NCBI GenBank assembly: GCA_025350385.1
Contig: JANXXZ010000554.1
Location: 1-21,078, forward strand
From: Bacteroidales bacterium
GTDB lineage: Bacteria > Bacteroidota > Bacteroidia > Bacteroidales > UBA4417
Direction: 5' to 3'
DNA length: 21,078 nt
Shown here: positions 13,804 to 20,981 of the stretch, piece after piece
Layout of the letters: each line of letters opens with the position of its first letter
Position numbering within the stretch: the first letter of the stretch is position 1
Translations under genes and position numbers: made by a program
Notes under the pieces: model-generated
Database searches by the model: none
What the model saw: the letters and a program-made list of their open reading frames with translations, nothing else
What the model was told of the DNA's origin: nothing

Positions 13804-15117
13804 ATGATTTTTTACCGTCTTGCAGCAGTAGTTGTTTTTGTTTTGTTGTTTTCCATTTGCATAACAGGAATCATGTTTTCATGCAAACCGGATGAGGATA
13901 ATATTGCCCCGGAAATTACTATACTTGAACCTATGGCCGGGTCAATTTATGCTGTAAAGGATACTATTCACCTGTCGGCAATTTTCAGCGATAACAATGA
14001 AATCAAATCAATAAAGGTTACCCTGATCGATAGCGAGAACCGCCCAATGCTTGCCCCAATTTCTGTTGACTTGCCTTCGAATCCTTTCAGCCTGATTTCC
14101 GATTACCCTATTACTGACTCTCTATTAAAAAGCGGCTCTTATGAATTGCAGTTCCAGGCATTCGACGGGGTAAATACAACTAATGTATTCGTGAAGATTG
14201 CAATAACAGAACTGCAAAAGAAGTTCCTTTACCCGATAATAGTGACTCAGAATGCAACTAACCTTGTGAGTGCGTATTCATACTCCCCGAACGGATGGAC
14301 GAAATTTTTCAATCAACAAGGCGACTATGTGGGTTCAGCAGTAAATTCACCGCATCAGCAGTTTTATATCTCTGGTGTTTCGAAGTCGAACCTGACGGCC
14401 TGGAGCCTTAAAGAAAAGCGGGTGCTGTGGACAAGGCCGGCGCTGAATTATCCACATGGTCACTGGTTCGAATCGGTAAGTTACCAGGACCCACTGCTTT
14501 ATGTTTCTTATTATGAAGGCTACATCAGTAGTTTCGACAAATCGGGCAACGCTCTGTTCAACACCGAGATAACTACACCCTATTACCCGTTAAATTCCTG
14601 CATGGCTGGAAATTTCATTGCAGCGGCGCTGCGTAACAAGGAAAATAAGTCAAGTGCCCTGGGAATATACTACGGGCAGGGTGGTGCACTTAAATCGCTG
14701 AAGAACGCTGTGCCATTTATTGTTAGCCTGTTACCTCTCGGTGAAAACAGGGTCCTGACTTTTGGCAATCGGAACGGTAGCGGTTTTATTAATCTCTATC
14801 GTATAGCTGATGACTTATTTACTGAAATAAAAGAGGTTCCAAACGACAGTTTATGCGAGGTTGCCGCAATGGATGCAGATAATTATTTTATTTCAGGACG
14901 CCAGCGTGTGTATTGGTTTCGGTATAGTAATAACAGTCTGGTCGTTTTTGCTGATGGAATTGCTAAAGCACATCTTGCATGTGAATTCTTGAACCAGCAG
15001 GTATACATAGGCTCAGGGAAAAAGATATCAGTTTATAATTTTCCCCAGGGAAATCCGGAAGAGTTGCTTAACCTTCCGGATTCCCTGCTTGCCATTCACC
15101 TGCTATACAACAAGTAA
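13804..15117 (+). CDS. Lipoprotein with Ig-like domain and probable beta-propeller
   Basis: 437 aa. A hydrophobic N-terminus ends in a lipobox-like MFSC (Cys27), followed by KPDEDN, so it is probably lipid-anchored in the envelope. Residues about 33-135 look like an Ig-like/cadherin-type fold with the start APEITILEPMAGSIYAVKDT, a common linker pattern in Bacteroidota surface proteins. Residues about 140-435 show repeated short beta-strand units: YISGVSKSNLTAWSLKEKRVLW, LLYVSYYEGYISSFDKSGN, NFIAAALRNKE, RVLTFGNRNGSGFINLYRI, NYFISGRQRVYWF, QVYIGSGKKISVYNF. These suggest a WD40/PQQ-like propeller. No catalytic residues are recognised, and I cannot assign a function. mnmD follows after 27 nt, possibly on the same transcript. 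Confidence 0.8.
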   Translation: MIFYRLAAVVVFVLLFSICITGIMFSCKPDEDNIAPEITILEPMAGSIYAVKDTIHLSAIFSDNNEIKSIKVTLIDSENRPMLAPISVDLPSNPFSLISDYPITDSLLKSGSYELQFQAFDGVNTTNVFVKIAITELQKKFLYPIIVTQNATNLVSAYSYSPNGWTKFFNQQGDYVGSAVNSPHQQFYISGVSKSNLTAWSLKEKRVLWTRPALNYPHGHWFESVSYQDPLLYVSYYEGYISSFDKSGNALFNTEITTPYYPLNSCMAGNFIAAALRNKENKSSALGIYYGQGGALKSLKNAVPFIVSLLPLGENRVLTFGNRNGSGFINLYRIADDLFTEIKEVPNDSLCEVAAMDADNYFISGRQRVYWFRYSNNSLVVFADGIAKAHLACEFLNQQVYIGSGKKISVYNFPQGNPEELLNLPDSLLAIHLLYNK

Positions 15118-15144
15118 CAACAGAACACAAAAATAAATCATCAA

Positions 15145-15819
15145 ATGAACAAAACTCAACTGGTAACAAGCGATGATGGTTCACACACTTTGTTTGTGCC
15201 CCGGTTGAATGAACATTACCACTCTGCACACGGAGCGATCCAGGAGTCGCGCCACATCTTTATTGATGCGGGCCTGGGTAAGGTAGCTCTTCAACAGCCT
15301 TACATAAACCTGCTGGAGGTAGGTTTCGGAACCGGGCTGAATGCCTTGCTGAGCTGCCTAGAAGCAGAAAGGTTATCTGTTAGCATAAACTACGTCACAA
15401 CAGAGCCCTTTCCACTGGATAAAACTGTTCATTCACAGCTTAACTATGGCGAACGGATTGCTGAACCCGGAGTACAGGATTTATTTGCAAAGATCCATTC
15501 TGCTGCATGGAATTTGCCTGTTCAGATCACGGCACATTTCACATTGAATAAGATAGAAAGGACGATACAGGAATTGAAATTAAGCAGCGCACTTTTTCAC
15601 CTGGTATATTTCGATGCCTTCTCACCCGAAGTGCAACCGGAAATGTGGACAGAAGGCATTTTCGAAAAACTGTATGATTGCCTCGCTACGGGCGGAGTAA
15701 TTGTTACATACTGCTGCAAAGGAACTGTGAAGCGGGCATTGAAATCATCCGGATTTATGATCGAAAAACTACCCGGCCCTCCCGGGAAAAGGGACATTCT
15801 CAGGGCAACAAAATCGTAA
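15145..15819 (+). CDS. mnmD: MnmD-type tRNA U34 5-(aminomethyl)-2-thiouridine methyltransferase
   Basis: 224 aa, SAM-dependent methyltransferase. The N-terminus carries the family mark TSDDGSHTLFVPRLNEHYHSAHGAIQES. The SAM-binding motif is LLEVGFGTGLNALL (57-70), followed by the strand end YVTTEPFPL. The catalytic/substrate region is YFDAFSPEVQPEMW, and the end is PGPPGKRDILRATKS. It matches the N-terminal methyltransferase half of MnmC; it lacks the FAD oxidase half, as in stand-alone MnmD proteins. It would methylate nm5s2U34 to mnm5s2U34 in tRNAs for Lys, Glu and Gln. The gene is 27 nt after the lipoprotein gene but shares no known function with it. Confidence 0.92.
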   Translation: MNKTQLVTSDDGSHTLFVPRLNEHYHSAHGAIQESRHIFIDAGLGKVALQQPYINLLEVGFGTGLNALLSCLEAERLSVSINYVTTEPFPLDKTVHSQLNYGERIAEPGVQDLFAKIHSAAWNLPVQITAHFTLNKIERTIQELKLSSALFHLVYFDAFSPEVQPEMWTEGIFEKLYDCLATGGVIVTYCCKGTVKRALKSSGFMIEKLPGPPGKRDILRATKS

Positions 15820-15834
15820 ACCGGAACTACTCAT

Positions 15835-15877
15835 GTAAAGTCAAAGTGCAAATTGCAAAAAGTAAAAGTCAAAAACC
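15835..15877 (+). repeat. AAAGTCAAAGT-type low-complexity repeat
   Basis: It starts 16 nt after the mnmD stop. It consists of words such as AAAGTCAAAGT, GCAAATTGCAAAAAGT and AAAAGTCAAAAA. On the sense strand it is purine-rich. No gene is supported in the 172-nt gap. Confidence 0.65.
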
Positions 15878-15946
15878 GCTGGTATAAAGAATGTTTTCTA
15901 GAGTTTTAGACTTAATATAACGCTGGTTATCTCAATTACATATTCA

Positions 15947-15974
15947 AAGCCGGGGATACTCTGCCTTCCGGCTT
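15947..15974 (+). terminator. AAGCCGG/CCGGCTT hairpin upstream of the NUDIX gene
   Basis: A perfect 7-bp stem with a 14-nt loop lies 17 nt before the ATG of the NUDIX gene. There is no T-run after it (ATTAAAAAG), so it may be a terminator for mnmD or a leader structure affecting the NUDIX mRNA. Confidence 0.35.
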
Positions 15975-15991
15975 ATTAAAAAGAATCAATC

Positions 15992-16441
15992 ATGTTCAAC
16001 ATCCGTGTTTATGGCATCCTGGTTGAAAAAGGCAAAATATTGGTTACCGACGAATTTCGTCTGGGTACATTGATGACTAAGTTTCCCGGAGGCGGACTGG
16101 AATTTGGTGAAGGCACTATTGACTGCCTGAAACGCGAGTGGCGCGAAGAAACCGGCATGAATATTCATTCCATTGAACATTATTATACTACCGATTTCTT
16201 TCAACCTTCCTACAAGTCGCCTGTATCCAGCCAGGTAATCAATATTTACTATCTGGTTCAGTCAGAAGACTCAACAAACCTTGAAGTCGCTGAAAAGCCG
16301 ATTGATTTCCCTGAACTTATCGAAGGTATCCAGCGTTTTCGCTGGATCGAAATCTCCAGCCTGACTACTGATGAATTTACATTACCAATAGATAGAGTAG
16401 TAGTTAAAAAGCTGATAGATGATTTTGCAGAAACACACTAA
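15992..16441 (+). CDS. NUDIX hydrolase
   Basis: 149 aa. A complete Nudix box, Gx5Ex7REUxEExGU, lies at residues 34-56 (Gly34, Glu40, Arg48-Glu49, Trp50, Glu52-Glu53, Gly55, Met56). It binds Mg2+ or Mn2+ and cleaves a nucleoside diphosphate linked to another moiety. The strand before it (RVYGILVEKGKILVTDEF) and the terminal helix are as expected; length is typical for a single-domain enzyme. Substrate is not predictable: ADP-ribose, dNTPs and capped nucleotides are all possible. Cytoplasmic. It is preceded by a hairpin and converges on the acylphosphatase gene with a 53-nt gap. Confidence 0.93.
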   Translation: MFNIRVYGILVEKGKILVTDEFRLGTLMTKFPGGGLEFGEGTIDCLKREWREETGMNIHSIEHYYTTDFFQPSYKSPVSSQVINIYYLVQSEDSTNLEVAEKPIDFPELIEGIQRFRWIEISSLTTDEFTLPIDRVVVKKLIDDFAETH

Positions 16442-16494
16442 TTTTCAACTGTGATATATTCTGGATAAGACCTGGGACCACTAATGCAAGGGGA

Positions 16495-16764
16495 TCATTT
16501 TATGCCAAATCTTGTGAATTTCTTTAATTCAATGGATTGAATATCCACTTCATCTACATGCGCCCGCGAAGGACCATGCCGGCACCATTCAATAAATGCA
16601 TTGAGGTTTTGTTCCTCACCTTCAGCTTCTAAATAAACAGTACCATCATACTGGTTTTGTATAAACCCGTTAATGTTCAATTCACCCGCCTGACGCATTG
16701 CATGATACCGGAAGCCGACACCCTGTACCCGTCCATATACCGTAATTGAAAAACTTTTAATCAT
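16495..16764 (-). CDS. acyP: Acylphosphatase
   Basis: 89 aa from the ATG at 16762-16764; the frame reaches a TTG two codons upstream that I do not take as the start. The acylphosphatase signature GRVQGVGFR (11-19) carries the phosphate-binding Arg19, and Asn37 in INGFIQNQYDGTV matches the catalytic Asn. The end, EVDIQSIELKKFTRFGIK, fits the last strand. It hydrolyses carboxyl-phosphate bonds such as acetyl phosphate or 1,3-bisphosphoglycerate in the cytoplasm; its physiological role in bacteria is unclear. Length is typical for the family. The gene lies downstream of a long word-like repeat on the same strand, with no clear promoter. Confidence 0.93.
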   Translation of the reverse strand: MIKSFSITVYGRVQGVGFRYHAMRQAGELNINGFIQNQYDGTVYLEAEGEEQNLNAFIEWCRHGPSRAHVDEVDIQSIELKKFTRFGIK

Positions 16765-16785
16765 CTGCAATTTCTATTAAATATC

Positions 16786-16893
16786 TGATTTTCGTCATCC
16801 GAAATCAGCAATCCGCAATCCTCATTCCCCTTGTTCCCTTCTTCCTTCTGCCTGTCTCCATGTCCCCTTGTCTCATTATCTCATTATCACTCT
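16786..16893 (-). repeat. GACAAGGGGACA/GGATTGCGG-type low-complexity repeat
   Basis: The repeat overlaps the stop codon of the gene at 16892 by two bases. Read on the minus strand it runs GAGATAATGAGACAAGGGG, then GACATGGAGACAGG, then GGAAGAAGGGAACAAGGGG, then GGATTGCGGATTGC and TGATTTCGGATGACG. These are four word types in sequence, purine-rich on the strand of the gene just ended. It fills almost the whole gap to the acylphosphatase gene. Confidence 0.75.
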
Positions 16894-17527
16894 ATGCGCT
16901 CAACCTTTTCATCATCAATGATTCTACAATCCTGTATAATTTAACAGGGTCGGCAGTGCGCCAGGGTAAATTATTCAGCTTCCCCCCTATAGCAAGATAA
17001 TAATCAATTGATGATTGTTCCATTTCGTATAGCACATGTTTGCGGAAGTTCACACAGGCAATCCATCCGTCACCCAGTTCGTCAAACCACTCCTGGTAAT
17101 ATGAATCATCATCGTAATGGAAGTTCAGTACATTTTCGCCGATCAGGATAAACTTGTTGATTTCTTTCCCGAGTAAAAACTCTATTACATTTCGGTACAG
17201 GTACATAATGTCATTATAGAGACAGTCGTTCCATTCGCCGATCAGCTCAATGATGCAGAAATGCTCCTCATAACTGACAAACAACATCTTCAGATACAGG
17301 GTAGCTGATCCGAAATTATCCCACTGGGGATGAATAAAGTAATTATATACGCTGTAGCTATACTCGAACTCAGAGTACTCCCGTCCATAAAACGGTGACT
17401 GCTCATCCTCCGAAGCTATGTAATAATGACGCCAGTTGTAATATGGTTCAAGATCGTGCATCCTCTCGGTACTGTAATTTAAATAATTTGAAAATGTTTT
17501 TTTCCCGGTAATCAGACTTATTCCCAA
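16892..17527 (-). CDS. Conserved-looking tyrosine-rich protein of unknown function
   Basis: 211 aa if it starts at the TTG at 17525-17527. An in-frame TGA lies three codons upstream and the next ATG would remove 22 residues including TGKKTFSNYL, so the TTG looks real. No domain is assigned; I recall similar uncharacterised proteins in Bacteroidales. Visible features: 24 Tyr and 6 Trp, no signal peptide or membrane helix, and blocks that read like a compact alpha/beta fold: ERMHDLEPYYNWRHYY, SPFYGREYSEFEY, FIHPQWDNFGS, IIELIGEWNDCLYND, INKFILIGENVLNFHYDDD and YYQEWFDELGDGWIA. IGENVLNFH and the following acidic run could be a binding site, but no catalytic motif is known to me. It follows the DUF4249 gene by 30 nt on the same strand and may share its transcript. 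Confidence 0.75.
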   Translation of the reverse strand: MGISLITGKKTFSNYLNYSTERMHDLEPYYNWRHYYIASEDEQSPFYGREYSEFEYSYSVYNYFIHPQWDNFGSATLYLKMLFVSYEEHFCIIELIGEWNDCLYNDIMYLYRNVIEFLLGKEINKFILIGENVLNFHYDDDSYYQEWFDELGDGWIACVNFRKHVLYEMEQSSIDYYLAIGGKLNNLPWRTADPVKLYRIVESLMMKRLSA

Positions 17528-17552
17528 ATCATCTCATTCTCGAATTCCCAAA
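17519..17552 (-). repeat. Direct repeat ATTTGGGAAT, two copies 24 nt apart
   Basis: On the minus strand ATTTGGGAAT occurs at 17552-17543 and 17528-17519. It spans the gap after the DUF4249 gene and the first codons of the tyrosine-rich protein. It could arise from a small duplication and helps explain the unusual TTG start. Confidence 0.5.
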
Positions 17553-17557
17553 TGAAA

Positions 17558-18505
17558 TCATTTTCTTGTTTCCATAATGTTTCCCTGTTGCTTGAACGCC
17601 TTTCCTCCGGAAAAGTTTGGTGTAACCGCACCTTTTCTTGTCAGGTCATAGGCTGTAAAAAAGCCGACAGCTCCATGGTCGATATTCCCTTTTACATTTG
17701 CAGGAGGACCACTGAACAATGGATTTGAACCCCGCACCTCAGCTTGTACCTGCATAATAAAATCAAAATAATCCTTACTTATGTTATCAACTTCAACGGT
17801 AACAATATCTCCCACGCGAAGTCCCTCCCCGGGGTTACCCTGGTTAAGATAGGCTACGGTTGCGCCATTGGTATAATTTCCGTTAAAAAACTTATCATCC
17901 GTAACAAACCATTTATTTATACTGTCTGTCACCAGATAGTTGTTCCTATAGATCATGAAGCGGTAGTAATCAATTGTAGGTGGTTCCAACACATAACATT
18001 TTACTTCCCAAACACCGCTGCGTCCCCAATCAGGGTTATACCTCAGTCCCACACTATCGAGCGATGCTACCTTGTTCAGATAAGCCCTGGCTGAATAATC
18101 AGTATATCCGCCAATGGCTTCGGCTAGCTTGATTGAAAGGCTATATGTATGACCGGGTAAACCAAAAACACTGGCATCTGTTTCATACACTCCGGGTAAG
18201 ATTTCCGATAAAGGGAAAATATCGGGTCCATCGGAAATCGTCACGGAGGCCCCCCGAACAACCGGTGCCGGTTCGTTAAGGTAATAACTTGCCGTTGTTG
18301 TTATTTTAACAGTATGAGGCATGGTATCAGTTGTGATTGCGCCTTCAACAACCAGCCGGATGTATGAACTATCCAGTGGAATATCAATCTTTTCGGTACA
18401 AGAATTCAACATGAATCCTGAAAAAATGATCCGGAGTAAGAACGATAAGCTCTTGTTTTCTTTAAGCCGGACTAATTTCAGGTAATTTATTGACAGAGTA
18501 TTCAT
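17558..18505 (-). CDS. DUF4249 lipoprotein paired with the TonB-dependent receptor
   Basis: 315 aa. A long positively charged N-terminus (about 20 residues) precedes a hydrophobic stretch and a lipobox-like FMLNSC (Cys36), followed by TEKIDIPLD. The start may be later than the ATG used, for example by an unannotated internal start, because the leader is unusually long. The mature part shows typical DUF4249 features: IRLVVEGAITTDTMPHTVKITTTASYY, ASVTISDG, GVYETDASVFGLPGHTYSL and YYRFMIYRNN. Family members are Bacteroidota lipoproteins encoded next to TonB-dependent receptors, probably on the outer-membrane surface, substrate unknown. The ATG lies 2 nt after the receptor stop codon, so the two genes are translated from one mRNA. 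Confidence 0.9.
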   Translation of the reverse strand: MNTLSINYLKLVRLKENKSLSFLLRIIFSGFMLNSCTEKIDIPLDSSYIRLVVEGAITTDTMPHTVKITTTASYYLNEPAPVVRGASVTISDGPDIFPLSEILPGVYETDASVFGLPGHTYSLSIKLAEAIGGYTDYSARAYLNKVASLDSVGLRYNPDWGRSGVWEVKCYVLEPPTIDYYRFMIYRNNYLVTDSINKWFVTDDKFFNGNYTNGATVAYLNQGNPGEGLRVGDIVTVEVDNISKDYFDFIMQVQAEVRGSNPLFSGPPANVKGNIDHGAVGFFTAYDLTRKGAVTPNFSGGKAFKQQGNIMETRK

Positions 18506-18507
18506 TT

Positions 18508-20862
18508 TTAAAACTTGAAGTTGTAGGTTATTGCAGGTATTACCGAGAAGAGATAGGTTTTAACAGCATAAGTCTTATTAGGGTCCGCCGGATCGGTTTC
18601 AAAGTTGATTGACCAGGCATTCTTTCGGTTGTAAGCATTGTACACCGAAAGATTCCAATCGCCATTCCATTTCTTACCTGCTTTTTCCTTTCCTTTCAAA
18701 GAAATTGATAGATCGAGGCGATGATAGTCAGGCATACGATATGCATTCCGGTCAGAATAAATCGGTATGATAACATTGCCGATAACAGCCCTGCCGGTAG
18801 GGAAAGTCACAGGTAAACCGGTTGCATAAACCCAGGTTGCTGAAGTTTCGATTCTTTTACTGAGGGTATAATTCAGCACAACATTTACTGTATGAGGTTT
18901 ATCGTAAGGAGCAGGGTAGCGTTTTCCATCATTGATTTCCGGAATTTTCCTCCATGACTTTGAATAAGTATAGCTGATCCAGCCACCTAATTTTCCCTCA
19001 TTTTTCCTCACAAGCATTTCCACCCCATAGGATGTACCGGTGCCCACCCGCACTTCACCTTCAATATACTGGTTTAGTAAAAGGCTCGCATGATCACGGA
19101 AATCGATCACTTTGTTTACTTTCTTGTAGTATAGTTCAACGGAAGTTTCGAAGGTATTTTTGATAAAGTTCCTGAAATAGCCAATAGAAACCTGGTCGGC
19201 TACCTGCGGTTTCACGTTGGGTGTTGAAGGAAACCAAACATCCAGCGGAGTACCTGCTGTTGAATTCTGTGAAAGCGCCAGGTACTGCATAGTGTGAGAA
19301 AAGTGCCCTTTCAGGGATGATTTTTTATCCAGCACATACGCGAATGAAAATCGAGGCTCCAACCCAAAATAGGTATTAAAAAAATCCCTTTTGGCATAAA
19401 CTATACTGTCAATCGGATGGTAAAGGTTATCGAACCTGTAGTAAGTCCCCGGACCTACATTCTGGAAAACGGAAAGGCGCAAACCATACTTCAGCGTAAG
19501 TTTTGAACCGACTTTCTGTTCATTACTCCCGTAAAACCCATGCTCAAATGCATATTGGGTAGGAAGTTTAAACTCAGTAATCAGGCTTTCATTTCCAAGC
19601 CCTTTTGCAGTTCCCGGGAAGAATTCGTGAAAGGTACTGACTGCTCCGTATCGAAGCGTGTTATGAGTATTCAGATAATAGGTGAAATCAAACCTGGCGG
19701 AATAATCGCGCATCATCGAATTCCATAAAAAGGAACTGGCATCGCCTTCGGGAGTGCCAATGTTGTAATCAAACTTTGAATAAATAAGGCTCACATTCAG
19801 AAAGAGTTTGCTTGAGAACAGGTGATTCCAGCGCAAGGAAGCTGTCTGGTTACCGAATCCCATTTTTGCGAAAGAATTTTTAAAGATATCACGGCCGGCA
19901 TATCCCGAAAAATAGAGCCTGTTGTTTTCATCCAGGATATGTGTAATCTTCAGGTTAAAATCATAAAAGTACAGCTGGTTATCGCGAATGTTCTTATCCT
20001 TTGCAAATGGAAGGAAAAGATCTGCATAGGTTCGTCGGCCCGATGCAACAAAAGTGGTTTTATCGCGTATAATGGGTCCTTCGAGGGTCAGCCGGCTTGA
20101 TACTGTACCTATTCCGCCGGTTGCCTTGAATTTCTTTGCATTCCCGTCTTTCATCCTCACATCGAGCAATGATGAAAGCCTGCCACCATATGCAGCGGGA
20201 ATATCGCCTTTATATAACGTAACATCTTTTATGGCATCATTATTAAATACAGAGAAAAAGCCCATGAGGTGGGATGCATTATAAACAGTGGCCTCATCGA
20301 GAATAATAAGGTTCTGATCGGAATTACCTCCGCGGACGCTGAAACCAGTTGAACCTTCACTGGTTGCCTGAACGCCGGGAAGTAACTGAATCGCTTTAAT
20401 AATATCAACTTCTCCCAGCAATGCCGGAATCCGGTTAATGGTTTTTACATCCAGTTTTACAATACTCATTTCAGGAGCACGCACATTTTCATCTGTTCTG
20501 TGTCCTGTTATCACCACGGCATCCAGTTCTGCCTGCCCTGGTTCAAGAGCAATATCCAAGGTGATGTTATTTTTTAAACTGATCACTTTCTCCTGAGGTT
20601 TGTAACCAATATATGAAAACCGGATAGTGTTCAATCCGGCAGGAAGGCTTAGTGAATAAAAACCATAGGAATTGGTCACCGAACCTGAATTAGCTTCAGT
20701 TGCAAATATGGTGGCTCCCAGCAACACTTCACCATTTGAATTGTCCTTCACATGGCCACTGATCGTATAATTTTTCACTTCAACAGGTGACTGTGCCTTT
20801 GCACCAAAAGAAATAGTGTTTAAAAGCAAACTTATAACAAGTGCCGGAAGTAAGAAATTCAT
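18508..20862 (-). CDS. TonB-dependent outer-membrane receptor with carboxypeptidase-regulatory-like N-terminal domain
   Basis: 784 aa. A signal peptide covers about residues 1-23 (ending GAKAQ). Residues about 30-112 are a CarboxypepD_reg-like domain (ISGHVKDNSNGEVLLGATI, YSLSLPAGLNTIRFSYIGY). The plug follows at about 135-240 (IPALLGEVDIIKAIQLLPGVQ, GFSVRGGNSDQNLIILDEATVYN, VTLYKGDIPAAYGGRLSSLLDVRMKDG). The rest is a beta-barrel ending in TYNFKF with a terminal Phe as expected for outer-membrane insertion. It would use proton-motive force through TonB-ExbBD to import a large or scarce nutrient; those partners are not in the window. No SusD homologue is present; instead a DUF4249 lipoprotein follows by 2 nt, a common pairing outside SusCD systems. 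The ligand is unknown. The promoter is only a near-match. Confidence 0.95.
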   Translation of the reverse strand: MNFLLPALVISLLLNTISFGAKAQSPVEVKNYTISGHVKDNSNGEVLLGATIFATEANSGSVTNSYGFYSLSLPAGLNTIRFSYIGYKPQEKVISLKNNITLDIALEPGQAELDAVVITGHRTDENVRAPEMSIVKLDVKTINRIPALLGEVDIIKAIQLLPGVQATSEGSTGFSVRGGNSDQNLIILDEATVYNASHLMGFFSVFNNDAIKDVTLYKGDIPAAYGGRLSSLLDVRMKDGNAKKFKATGGIGTVSSRLTLEGPIIRDKTTFVASGRRTYADLFLPFAKDKNIRDNQLYFYDFNLKITHILDENNRLYFSGYAGRDIFKNSFAKMGFGNQTASLRWNHLFSSKLFLNVSLIYSKFDYNIGTPEGDASSFLWNSMMRDYSARFDFTYYLNTHNTLRYGAVSTFHEFFPGTAKGLGNESLITEFKLPTQYAFEHGFYGSNEQKVGSKLTLKYGLRLSVFQNVGPGTYYRFDNLYHPIDSIVYAKRDFFNTYFGLEPRFSFAYVLDKKSSLKGHFSHTMQYLALSQNSTAGTPLDVWFPSTPNVKPQVADQVSIGYFRNFIKNTFETSVELYYKKVNKVIDFRDHASLLLNQYIEGEVRVGTGTSYGVEMLVRKNEGKLGGWISYTYSKSWRKIPEINDGKRYPAPYDKPHTVNVVLNYTLSKRIETSATWVYATGLPVTFPTGRAVIGNVIIPIYSDRNAYRMPDYHRLDLSISLKGKEKAGKKWNGDWNLSVYNAYNRKNAWSINFETDPADPNKTYAVKTYLFSVIPAITYNFKF

Positions 20863-20890
20863 TTGCAGTGTATTATTTTGGCTGGATCAG

Positions 20891-20898
20891 CAATAATA
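20891..20898 (-). promoter_or_regulatory. Possible -7 element of the receptor operon (TATTATTG)
   Basis: On the minus strand TATTATTG differs from TAnnTTTG at one position and lies 28 nt before the receptor ATG. No -33 TTG is seen. Confidence 0.35.
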
Positions 20899-20981
20899 AA
20901 GAATTAAATTATAACGTAAAATTTCATTGTTGAACCTCAATGAAATGCTGCCATGAGCAGATTTATATCCTGAAAAGACAG

